Of a DNA stretch of 5,377 bases, positions 1-5,243 are shown piece by piece; position 1 is the stretch's first letter, and the number at the start of each line of letters is the position of its first letter. The notes under the pieces were generated by a model, which saw only the letters and a list, made by a program, of their open reading frames with translations, was not told the origin of the DNA and made no database searches. Position numbers and translations under genes: made by a program. Source of the stretch: Dehalococcoidia bacterium (GTDB lineage Bacteria > Chloroflexota > Dehalococcoidia > Dehalococcoidales > JAUVZE01); the NCBI GenBank assembly GCA_030602665.1, contig JAUVZE010000081.1, positions 1 through 5,377 on the forward strand, written 5' to 3'.

Positions 1-57
1 ACAGCCATATAAACAAACTCACAGTTCGCCAAATCTGAATTTATCTTATTTAAGTTG

Positions 58-148
58 AACCTCTCCCCCTGTGTCCCCCTCTCCTTGAAAAGAAAGGGGG
101 AAGTATAGTTAGTGAAGGGGAGCAGCCCCTTCACTCTACCCTTTGATA
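58..148. repeat. GC-rich hairpin repeat, copy A
   Basis: This non-coding composite repeat reads, on the plus strand, as a C-rich block (58-79), an imperfect inverted repeat of CCCCCTCTCCTT against AAAGAAAGGGGG-like sequence (75-100, about 10 of 12 positions pair), and a short A/T spacer. A perfect 10-bp hairpin follows: AGTGAAGGGG at 111-120, loop AGCAG, CCCCTTCACT at 126-135. The tail is ACTCTACCCTTTGATA (133-148). The same order of parts recurs at 1462-1580 and, less completely, at 1586-1647. The left edge shares AACCTC(T/A)CCCCCT with positions 1462-1474. The right edge abuts the recO stub. No run of T follows the hairpin on the minus strand, so it does not look like a standard intrinsic terminator, although it could still affect transcript ends. 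It resembles a small dispersed intergenic element; the family name is unknown to me. Confidence 0.7.
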
Positions 149-150
149 AG

Positions 151-201
151 CTATCTTTTAATGATAACAGCTTCCGTCTGATAATTTCGTGGCTTGGACA
201 T
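151..201 (-). pseudogene. recO: recO N-terminal remnant (16 codons)
   Basis: An ATG at 199-201, 15 bases after the clpP-like stop, opens a 16-codon frame reading MSKPRNYQTEAVIIKR and ends at TAG (151-153). This matches the usual start of RecO, where a basic residue, Tyr, (K/R/Q)TEA, two or three hydrophobic residues and K/R form the first strand of the N-terminal OB fold. RecO normally continues with a GEADRLLTL-like segment and runs to about 240 residues. Here the frame stops and repeat copy A begins within a few bases. None of the three minus-strand frames of the 57 bases beyond the repeat looks like RecO. RecO loads RecA with RecR, so its position in the same gene string fits. The stub has no good ribosome binding site. 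Chance resemblance of a 16-residue peptide is possible but unlikely given the position. An intact recO may exist elsewhere, or the break could be an assembly error. Confidence 0.6.
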
Positions 202-216
202 TTTTCAATTTCTTTT

Positions 217-768
217 TTAGGTTATGCTGATGACCTCGGCTTGCTTTTCAAATAGCTCAGACTTAATTTCGTGAACTAGACCATAATCTTTTGCTTGCTC
301 CGAGGTTAGGGTAATCCCTCTGAACATATCTTGTTCGACATCTTCTAGTTTCTTTCCAGTGTTGTCAGCTATGATGCGGCAAATAGTTTCCCGCTCGTTT
401 CTAAGATTGGTCATGCGTTCCCCTAGTGATTTCTCATCAAACCTTGCGCCTGTGGGTACATCAAAGCCAATGCCATGTATGAGAAACCTTCCATGTGGCA
501 CGCAGAGTCTCTTAGACCCTGCGCAGAATAGGCAAACAGCCATAGAGTCAATACTACCAAAATTGAAAGTTAGAATTTCTGCTGGGATACCTTTAAGAAA
601 GTTGTAGGCTGAAATTCCGTGAAAGACGCTACCTCCAGGGGATGATATCAAGATGACAAATCGCTCTGTCCCTTCTTTTAATTTCTGTTCTACCGTAGCC
701 ATTAATTTCTTTACTCTCTCGTCATCTATCGGTCCAAAATATCTAATGTAGACAATCTGCTGAGCCAT
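217..768 (-). CDS. ClpP-like serine protease, short non-canonical form
   Basis: This 183-residue protein has the ClpP/crotonase fold signature. It shows SPGG at 43-46 (oxyanion region), a nucleophile Ser75 in GSIDSMAVC (ClpP GQAASMGAF), and His98 in RFLIHG (ClpP RVMIHQ). The C-terminal TSEQAKDYGLVHEI at 155-168 matches ClpP SAPEAVEYGLVDSI. Two departures stand out. The protein starts directly at the first core strand, lacking the roughly 30 to 40 N-terminal residues that hold the propeptide and axial loops of E. coli ClpP. The position of the catalytic Asp (E. coli Asp185, precursor numbering) aligns with Gly151. The HGIGFDVPTG...RF(D/E)EKSL stretch is, from memory, typical of a separate short ClpP-like family rather than housekeeping ClpP. 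No signal peptide or membrane segment is seen. The ATG is preceded by AGGAGGG (773-779) at 5-base spacing, so the start is well supported. It lies 83 bases after recR and is probably cotranscribed. Substrate and any ATPase partner are unknown. Confidence 0.85.
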   Translation of the reverse strand: MAQQIVYIRYFGPIDDERVKKLMATVEQKLKEGTERFVILISSPGGSVFHGISAYNFLKGIPAEILTFNFGSIDSMAVCLFCAGSKRLCVPHGRFLIHGIGFDVPTGARFDEKSLGERMTNLRNERETICRIIADNTGKKLEDVEQDMFRGITLTSEQAKDYGLVHEIKSELFEKQAEVISIT

Positions 769-772
769 TTAT

Positions 773-779
773 CCCTCCT
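773..779 (-). promoter_or_regulatory. Ribosome binding site of the clpP-like gene
   Basis: AGGAGGG lies just upstream of the ATG at 766-768, the strongest Shine-Dalgarno match in the left half. It fixes the short N-terminus of the ClpP-like protein: no longer version of the protein is needed to explain its missing N-terminal segment. Confidence 0.8.
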
Positions 780-851
780 GCTTTAGTCAATTTTCGAGCC
801 TGGTAAGTGAAGCTTGGCTTGCAAAATAGCCCTTTGCAACATTGGGTAAGA

Positions 852-1469
852 CTAAAATTCCTGCCTCCCCTCAATAGCCCTAGTCAGGGTAACATCATCG
901 GCATATTCCAGTTCGGTGCCGAAGGGTAGCCCTCGGGCAAGGCGGGTAACCCGGATACCCAGAGGTGAAATGAGTTTGCTTAGATACATGGCGGTTTGCT
1001 CCCCTTCAAGATTGGGGTTAGTAGCTAGGACAACTTCGTCTACTGCACCACCTTGCAGCCGCTCCATAAGTTCTTTGATTCTGACATCGTCAGCCCCTAC
1101 CCCCTCAGTGGGTGAGATGGCGCCGTGGAGCACATGATACAGCCCGTTATAGGCCTTGGTATGTTCTATAGCCAGGATATCTTGCGGTTGCTCCACCACG
1201 CAAATCTTACTGCGGTCGCGCTCCTGGCGGCTACAGATGAGGCAGGGGTCAGAATCAGTAACATTAAAACAGATGGAGCATAGCCTGGTCTCCTGTTTCA
1301 GGGATAATAGCGCCTCAGCTAACAGCCTGGCTTGCTCATCAGGGGCACGCAGCAAGTAATAAGTAAGCCGCTGGGCGCTCTTGGGACCAATGCCAGGTAG
1401 TTTGTTGAACTCCTGAATAAGTTTATAGACTGCTTCCGAAGTAGGTATGAAACCTTGATTCAACCTCAC
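852..1469 (-). CDS. recR: Recombination mediator protein RecR
   Basis: RecR forms a ring-shaped clamp that works with RecO (and RecF) to load RecA on gapped DNA during recombinational repair. At 205 residues it has the normal RecR length of about 200. In order it shows a helix-hairpin-helix DNA-binding segment (LPGIGPKSAQRL, 24-35), a four-Cys zinc site (Cys64, Cys67, Cys76, Cys79), a Toprim domain starting at ICVVEQPQDILAIE (89-102) with ATNPNLEGE (149-157), and the conserved C-terminal RLARGLPFGTELEYAD (176-191). All key residues are present. The start is uncertain. The frame opens at GTG (1467-1469), but the best ribosome binding site, AAGGGGGTGA, overlaps that codon and is spaced 5 bases from a TTG at 1461-1463, giving a 203-residue product. 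Family members usually begin close to the SEAVYKLI segment (11-18), so neither choice affects a domain. It is third in the dnaX-ybaB-recR string, after a 231-base gap filled by repeats. Confidence 0.96.
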   Translation of the reverse strand: MRLNQGFIPTSEAVYKLIQEFNKLPGIGPKSAQRLTYYLLRAPDEQARLLAEALLSLKQETRLCSICFNVTDSDPCLICSRQERDRSKICVVEQPQDILAIEHTKAYNGLYHVLHGAISPTEGVGADDVRIKELMERLQGGAVDEVVLATNPNLEGEQTAMYLSKLISPLGIRVTRLARGLPFGTELEYADDVTLTRAIEGRQEF

Positions 1470-1580
1470 CCCCTTTAGTTTTTATTTACTGACCCCCCCT
1501 TTATCCCCTTCTCCTTATCAAGAGGAAGGGGAACCGGTTATATAAGAGAGGCTTCGCCTCTCTTTGACTCTCTTTTGATA
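1462..1580. repeat. GC-rich hairpin repeat, copy B
   Basis: This is the second copy of the composite repeat, in the same orientation as copy A. On the plus strand it has AACCTCACCCCCT (1462-1474), an A/T-rich insert and a second C block (1493-1499), then an inverted repeat CCCCTTCTCCTT/AAGAGGAAGGGG (1505-1531) in which 11 of 12 positions pair counting one G-T. A perfect 9-bp hairpin follows: AAGAGAGGC at 1544-1552, loop TTC, GCCTCTCTT at 1556-1564. The tail is ACTCTCTTTTGATA (1567-1580), close to the tail of copy A. It is about 28 bases longer than copy A because of the insert at 1475-1492 and the second C block. It fills the gap upstream of recR and overlaps the recR ribosome binding site. 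No protein-coding sign is seen. Confidence 0.7.
1464..1476 (-). promoter_or_regulatory. Ribosome binding site that decides the recR start
   Basis: The minus strand reads AAAGGGGGTGAGG immediately before TTG (1461-1463). It matches the anti-Shine-Dalgarno complement AAGGAGGTGA with one mismatch. The G core (1469-1473) is 5 bases from the TTG, while for the GTG at 1467-1469 the spacing would be about zero. This favours TTG as the true start. The same block, with one change, occurs in repeat copy A (58-70), so the site appears to belong to the repeat. Confidence 0.55.
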
Positions 1581-1585
1581 TTTTA

Positions 1586-1647
1586 CTCCTCTCATGGAGA
1601 AAGGAAGGAGAAGATAATTTTTATTAAGAGGGGCGAAACCCCTCTTA
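1586..1647. repeat. GC-rich hairpin repeat, copy C (shorter or decayed)
   Basis: This third, weaker copy lies head to tail with copy B. The C-rich arm is reduced to a CTCCT/AGGAG pairing (1586-1590 with 1606-1610), with further weak pairing inside. A spacer of A and T leads to a perfect 9-bp hairpin: TAAGAGGGG at 1625-1633, loop CGAAA, CCCCTCTTA at 1639-1647. The TTTGATA tail of the other copies is not clearly present. On the minus strand the hairpin lies 54 bases after the ybaB stop and is followed by ATAAAAATTAT rather than a T run, so its use as a terminator for dnaX-ybaB is possible but poor. Confidence 0.55.
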
Positions 1648-1700
1648 GACACCTGTTAGATTAATCTCCTTCAAACTTCCCTGATAAAAGTTCTGCTATG

Positions 1701-2006
1701 TCAGGTTAGTCCGGGGATTTTAAGACCTCCGGTTAGTCCGCCAAGACGCTCGGCAGCAGCTTCCTGAGATTTAGCAATGGCTTCTCTCACCGCCGTCAAT
1801 ACCAAATCTTCCAGGAGTTCCACATCCTCGGGATTTATCACCTCTGGCGATATTTTTACCGACTGGAGCTTTTGTTGACCATCAATGGTAACCCTAACCG
1901 CGCCTCCACCGGAGCTGGCTTCTATAGTAGTGTTGCTTAACTCCTGTTGTGCCTTGGCTAGCTTGGCCTGAAGTTCTTGAGCTTGACGCATTATAAACTT
2001 ATTCAC
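1701..2006 (-). CDS. ybaB: YbaB/EbfC family nucleoid-associated protein
   Basis: This small DNA-binding protein (101 residues, normal family length about 100 to 110) is thought to act as a dimer on the nucleoid. The N-terminal half is a charged amphipathic helix (MRQAQELQAKLAKAQQELSN, 6-25). It is followed by the family-typical EASSGGGAVRVTIDGQQKLQSVKISPE region, with V-x-V-x-I-D-G strands at 37-43, then a second helix ending in LVLTAVREAIAKSQE. The Gly-rich C-terminal end (LGGLTGGLKIPGL) is usual. The GTG start (2004-2006) overlaps the dnaX stop as GTGA, a 4-base overlap that suggests translational coupling, and GGAGGA lies 4 bases upstream inside dnaX. An in-frame ATG at codon 6 is a less likely alternative. 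Placement between dnaX and recR is a widely conserved bacterial arrangement, which adds confidence. Confidence 0.93.
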   Translation of the reverse strand: MNKFIMRQAQELQAKLAKAQQELSNTTIEASSGGGAVRVTIDGQQKLQSVKISPEVINPEDVELLEDLVLTAVREAIAKSQEAAAERLGGLTGGLKIPGLT

Positions 2007-3568
2007 TTCTCCTCCACACTAGTAACCTGGGCACCCATTCTTAGTGCTGCCTTAACCAGGTGATTATTTTGCGGCTCATAAACACAGCGCACCCGGCAGG
2101 GACGCCCAAGAAAGGTGCTGATGATTTTTTCAGCTACCTGTTGATTTTCCGGCTTCTCCATATTTTCCTTATGGATACTATACCTGAAGGCTAATACTAC
2201 AGTATCATCTTCAATTGTCACCGGCTTGACGCCAGCACTTCTCAGCAGGGCAATGGCATTGGTTCTCTTAATATCTGCCGGGGCTTCATCAATAACCCGC
2301 CTCCAATTTAGTCTCAGCCGTTCAATTTCACTATCAAGGGGGGTGGCAGGCATACTTTCTACCGGTGGTGGTTGGGATGCGCTAGCCGGCTCAGGTTTAG
2401 CTATTGGTTGTTGGGGAGGGGGCGGGGTAACCGCTTTGGGGGGTTGACGAATTTCAACCTCAGTTTGACTTATGGTGCTTTCCCTTTCTTCCCCTGACGA
2501 CAAGACACAGTCAACTAGGGCTAGCTCCAGGGGTAAGGTAGAGTAGTTATCAAAACCAAACTCAAGCTGACCAAAGAGCTTGACCGCCCTGAGTATCTGA
2601 GGTAGAGAGGCCTTAACCGCTAGCTCCTTCAGTTCCGCCAAATCCTCAGCGGTGAGGTCTACAGCATCGTCGGAACCAGTTTTTACCAGCAGCAGTCCCC
2701 TGAGATACTCCACCAGTTCCCGATTAAACTGGCGTAAATCCAAGCCATCTCTATTAAGGCTGTTTATGGTTGCCATCCCGGCGGAGACATCATTACTTAC
2801 CATATGCTTTACTAGCTCTCTCGTTCGCCAGTCTCCGGTGATGCCAAGGATAGCTTGAACCTGACCCAGTTCAATCTCAGAGCCGTAGTAAGCGGTTATC
2901 TGCTCCAGCAGGTTTTCGGCATCTCGCAGGCTACCAGTGGCTGCCTTAGCGATAAGCTGTAGTGCTTTTAGCTCTATATGAAAACCCTCGGCACTACAAA
3001 TACGGGCCAATTTGGCCGCTATGTCTGCCTGAGAGAGCCGCCGGAAGTCAAAGCGCTGGCATCGTGACAGGATGGTAGGCAGAACTTTATGAGCTTCGGT
3101 GGTAGCCAGGACGAAGATAACATGTGGAGGAGGCTCCTCAAGGGTCTTAAGTAAGGCATTAGAGGCTTCCTTGGTAAGCATATGGACTTCATCTATAATA
3201 TAGACCTTGTAACGGGCTTGGTTGGGAGCATAGTTTACCTTCTCCCGGAGGTCTCGGATATCATCAATGCCACGATTACTGGCAGCATCAATCTCCACCA
3301 TATCTAAAGCCCTACCCTCGGTTATTGCCTGGCACATATCACATGTATTACACGGTTCACCCTTACCGTTGGTAAGGCAATTTACCTCCTTAGCCAAAAT
3401 GCGCCCGGTGCTGGTCTTGCCGGTACCTCGTGGACCGTAGAAAAGATAGGCGTGAGACACTCGCCCGCTGCTCAAAGCATTGAGTAGTGTCTGGGTTACT
3501 AGCTCTTGACCAACTACCTCAGCTAGGGTTTGAGGACGCCACTTACGATAAAAAACCTGAGATGCCAT
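2003..3568 (-). CDS. dnaX: DNA polymerase III subunit gamma/tau (clamp loader ATPase)
   Basis: DnaX is the AAA+ motor of the replisome clamp loader, which opens the beta clamp and places it on primed DNA. The 521-residue protein shows FYRKWRPQTLAEVVGQ at the N-terminus, Walker A GPRGTGKT (45-52), a zinc site (Cys64, Cys73, Cys76, Cys79), and Walker B IIDEVHM (124-130). It also shows sensor 1 LATTEAHK (154-161), the arginine finger motif SRC (168-170), and sensor 2 GSLRDAENLL (212-221). The helical collar domain runs to about 357, a Pro-rich linker (376-410) follows, and a C-terminal alpha/beta domain spans about 413-500. It is shorter than E. coli tau (643). I see no A-rich slippery heptamer that would produce a separate gamma form by frameshift. 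The ATG has only a weak Shine-Dalgarno (GCAGG). The promoter sits very close to it, so the leader is very short. It is the first gene of the cluster. Confidence 0.97.
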   Translation of the reverse strand: MASQVFYRKWRPQTLAEVVGQELVTQTLLNALSSGRVSHAYLFYGPRGTGKTSTGRILAKEVNCLTNGKGEPCNTCDMCQAITEGRALDMVEIDAASNRGIDDIRDLREKVNYAPNQARYKVYIIDEVHMLTKEASNALLKTLEEPPPHVIFVLATTEAHKVLPTILSRCQRFDFRRLSQADIAAKLARICSAEGFHIELKALQLIAKAATGSLRDAENLLEQITAYYGSEIELGQVQAILGITGDWRTRELVKHMVSNDVSAGMATINSLNRDGLDLRQFNRELVEYLRGLLLVKTGSDDAVDLTAEDLAELKELAVKASLPQILRAVKLFGQLEFGFDNYSTLPLELALVDCVLSSGEERESTISQTEVEIRQPPKAVTPPPPQQPIAKPEPASASQPPPVESMPATPLDSEIERLRLNWRRVIDEAPADIKRTNAIALLRSAGVKPVTIEDDTVVLAFRYSIHKENMEKPENQQVAEKIISTFLGRPCRVRCVYEPQNNHLVKAALRMGAQVTSVEEK

Positions 3569-3765
3569 CTTCGCCTGCTTATATTATACTCTATATTGTC
3601 TGGTTTCCAAAGGGGGTTTAGGCCGGTGGGTATTGAAATTAGTAAAATTTACGTATGGCACGGTGCTGGCTTTCTTTATTTAGGTAATTTAAGACCTTAA
3701 CAACATCGGCAACTTGGCGTATGGCAACTGACAATAAAGAGAACTAAATCAACAGCATCCCATAT
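3569..3765. other. Intergenic spacer between the tubulin terminator and dnaX
   Basis: Apart from the dnaX promoter this stretch holds no recognisable gene, tRNA or repeat of the type seen at left. A minus-strand frame of 31 codons (3639-3734, opening at TTG) gives a protein-like sequence with QVADVVKVLNYLNKESQHR, but it lacks an ATG and a ribosome binding site and is preceded by TAG. It could be the decayed end of a former gene. A 9-base direct repeat CGTATGGCA (3652-3660 and 3718-3726) is also present and is probably chance. Confidence 0.4.
3583..3610 (-). promoter_or_regulatory. Probable dnaX promoter with very short leader
   Basis: A perfect -10 box TATAAT (3583-3588) lies 16 bases from a partial -35 box TTGGAA (3605-3610, four of six). 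Transcription would start near 3576, only about 8 bases before the dnaX ATG, and would cut into the weak GCAGG ribosome site. Either the transcript is close to leaderless or another upstream start is used. Confidence 0.45.
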
Positions 3766-3801
3766 TATAAAAGCCGCTGAAAAACAATGTTTCTCAGCGG
3801 C
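3766..3801 (-). terminator. Intrinsic terminator of the tubulin gene
   Basis: On the minus strand GCCGCTGA (3794-3801) pairs with TCAGCGGC (3773-3780). The stem continues through a G-U pair and GUUU/AAAC-type pairs to a 3-base loop (ATT), making a 13-bp stem in RNA. TTTTATAAT follows directly. This is a textbook Rho-independent terminator in the minus direction. It sits 96 bases beyond the tubulin stop and separates that gene from dnaX. Confidence 0.85.
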
Positions 3802-3897
3802 AATTACAGCTTGCTTTGCCCAAAACTCCTTGGCTTTTAAGTCGCCTTTTATTGTTTATGCCCGGCGGTTCTAGTTAAGAGACTTGGATAGGCTAAT

Positions 3898-5073
3898 TTA
3901 TAGTAGTGAAGGTATATCCTTGGCTGCTTCGTCTATTACTCTAAGCTTACTCTCCGCCTCCCCTTGCTTCCGTTTAACATCATGGATGAAGCTGGCTGAT
4001 TCACTATAGTAATCCCTGACCTTGGCCACATCGCTAAGTTCAGACAGGATTACCGTGACATCCATCACACCCCTCTCCCTGGGGTAATCACCATTCCTAA
4101 TGATGGCTTCCGAGGCTAGGTCTTTTAGATAGTCTCCGAGTTCCTTAACCAGGTCCATATTCATTTCCTTAGCTGGAGCAGCCAGCAGATACAGGGCTCT
4201 GCCGGCATCGGCCGGGTTGCACTTAAGTGAGAGTTCACTCAGTGCCTCATCCATCGCTTGAATTCCCTTATGAGTTTCGGTGCTTTTCTTCCTGAAGTTA
4301 CGCGCTCGCTCAAAAGGAAGCCTGATTAGTGCCAGAGGCGATTTACCGTAGCCGATTACTGTCCACCCTACCAAAGTCTGTATTATATCTCCAGCATCAA
4401 GCATCTTGACCCCAATGTGCCTTGCCTTCTTCTCCTCGCCAGCACAGAGTAGATTGTAGAATGGCTCGGCAATTAGTTCATTGATTTTGGCCATGTTGCT
4501 TCTTAAAGAGAAGTCTTTTCTGACATACCTCTGGTTATCAATCAGCAATACGGCATCAGCCACTGAGTAAGCGGACTTAAGACATACTGCCGAATTATAG
4601 ATAGTTCTTTCCTCTGTCTCTTCTTCGTGCTGGAAAGGGAGGATAATAAGGTTATATACTGGTTTATCCCCATAGCGCTCTTTTATGTGCTGTGTCAGTA
4701 TTGGTATTGCTCCTGAGCCAGTGCCGCCGGCAGCACCGGCGACCAGCAAGAAGGCGTCAGTCTCAAAGAATCGCTTGGTGCTTCTTATAGCATCTACCAC
4801 CTTATCGGCATCCTCCCTGGCTATCTCAGCACCCAGCTCATTTATCTTGCCCACACCATGACCGCTGGTTTTTCGCCCTCCAATGAGGATTCTATGCTGG
4901 TAGTCAGACTTTATATTCTGCAGTCCACTTAAATCAGCAACATCAGTGTTTACCGCAAAGACACCAGGGGTTATCTCAATCCCCCGCTGAAAGCGCGCTC
5001 TCTTGTTTATTCGAGCAAACTCATCGGCAACCCTCCCGCCACATTGTCCAAAACCAATAACTACTAATTTCAT
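3898..5073 (-). CDS. CetZ/FtsZ-like tubulin family GTPase
   Basis: This 391-residue cytoskeletal GTPase belongs to the tubulin/FtsZ superfamily. The nucleotide loops are visible in order: T1 GFGQCGGRV (7-15), T3 region VNTDVADL (41-48) then GHGVGKINELG (71-81), T4 signature AGAAGGTGSG (112-121), T5 PFQHEEETEE (146-155), base contact LLIDNQRY (176-183, Asn180), helix H7 (192-214), and the T7 catalytic loop with Asp226 and Asp229 in MLDAGDIIQTL (224-234). The GFGQCGG opening, GHGVG segment and LDAGDIIxTL...GYG loop resemble archaeal CetZ more than classical FtsZ. There is no long disordered tail: a charged helix (361-385) leads to the terminal DIPSLL, which resembles the core of the FtsZ C-terminal peptide. 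No membrane segment is seen. GAGGTGA (5076-5082) precedes the ATG and supports the start. It is a single-gene unit with its own promoter and terminator. Its role in cell shape, division or another process cannot be read from the sequence. Confidence 0.88.
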   Translation of the reverse strand: MKLVVIGFGQCGGRVADEFARINKRARFQRGIEITPGVFAVNTDVADLSGLQNIKSDYQHRILIGGRKTSGHGVGKINELGAEIAREDADKVVDAIRSTKRFFETDAFLLVAGAAGGTGSGAIPILTQHIKERYGDKPVYNLIILPFQHEEETEERTIYNSAVCLKSAYSVADAVLLIDNQRYVRKDFSLRSNMAKINELIAEPFYNLLCAGEEKKARHIGVKMLDAGDIIQTLVGWTVIGYGKSPLALIRLPFERARNFRKKSTETHKGIQAMDEALSELSLKCNPADAGRALYLLAAPAKEMNMDLVKELGDYLKDLASEAIIRNGDYPRERGVMDVTVILSELSDVAKVRDYYSESASFIHDVKRKQGEAESKLRVIDEAAKDIPSLL

Positions 5074-5102
5074 TTCTCACCTCGGTATTAAGTTGTTTTA
5101 TT

Positions 5103-5132
5103 ATTGTAAGCACACTTATGCAACGATGTCAA
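5103..5132 (-). promoter_or_regulatory. Strong sigma-70-type promoter of the tubulin gene
   Basis: On the minus strand a perfect -35 box TTGACA (5127-5132) is followed after 18 bases by TACAAT (5103-5108, five of six). Transcription would start near 5096 and give a leader of about 23 bases containing GAGGTGA. The -35 box overlaps a CAAATG motif on the plus strand (5130-5135) shared with the opposing promoter. Confidence 0.7.
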
Positions 5133-5186
5133 ATGCCTTGTCCACGCTATCCAGGTGAAGAATAGTATGTCGGGAGGATGAAAATA

Positions 5187-5215
5187 TTGACAAATGCATT
5201 ACATTTGACTAGGAT
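5187..5215 (+). promoter_or_regulatory. Promoter of the right-edge gene, with an embedded palindrome
   Basis: A perfect -35 box TTGACA (5187-5192), exactly 17 bases, then TAGGAT (5210-5215, four of six) point rightward, with a start near 5222. Between the boxes lies an inverted repeat CAAATG-CATTA-CATTTG (5191-5207), a plausible operator. The promoter faces away from that of the tubulin gene, about 55 bases separating the two -35 boxes. Confidence 0.6.
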
Positions 5216-5243
5216 TCAAGCAGAACAAGTAAGGCCATCAGAA

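Noticed and set aside
1..57. Possible start of another minus-strand gene at the left edge (ATG at 6-8)
   Set aside because: Only two codons fall in the window and there is no strong ribosome binding site or promoter, so it cannot be supported.
359..607. Plus-strand open frames inside the minus-strand genes (359-607, 916-1137, 1156-1359, 2226-2447, 2652-2858)
   Set aside because: They lie antisense to well-identified genes, lack recognisable domains and have compositions expected from mirrored codons; they are shadows.
1519..1596. Minus-strand 25-codon frame starting MRGVKYQKRVKERRS in repeat copies B and C
   Set aside because: It runs across the hairpin of copy B and is explained by the repeat; no ribosome binding site or domain supports translation.
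1625..1647. Copy C hairpin as the intrinsic terminator of dnaX-ybaB
   Set aside because: The stem is good but is followed by ATAAAAATTAT on the minus strand, not a T run, and the same hairpin type appears in other copies as part of a repeat.
2380..2500. Possible programmed frameshift site in dnaX giving a short gamma form
   Set aside because: No A-rich slippery heptamer is present; the G/C runs here encode the Pro-rich linker and no stem plus early stop arrangement was evident.
3652..3726. Direct repeat CGTATGGCA at 3652-3660 and 3718-3726
   Set aside because: Only 9 bases, two copies, with no regular array or associated gene; no CRISPR or attachment site features.
5178..5243. Longer form of the right-edge gene from ATG at 5178
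   Set aside because: The frame is open, but GGGAGG is directly adjacent to that ATG and the region holds a good promoter (TTGACA, 17 bp, TAGGAT) that would start transcription after it.
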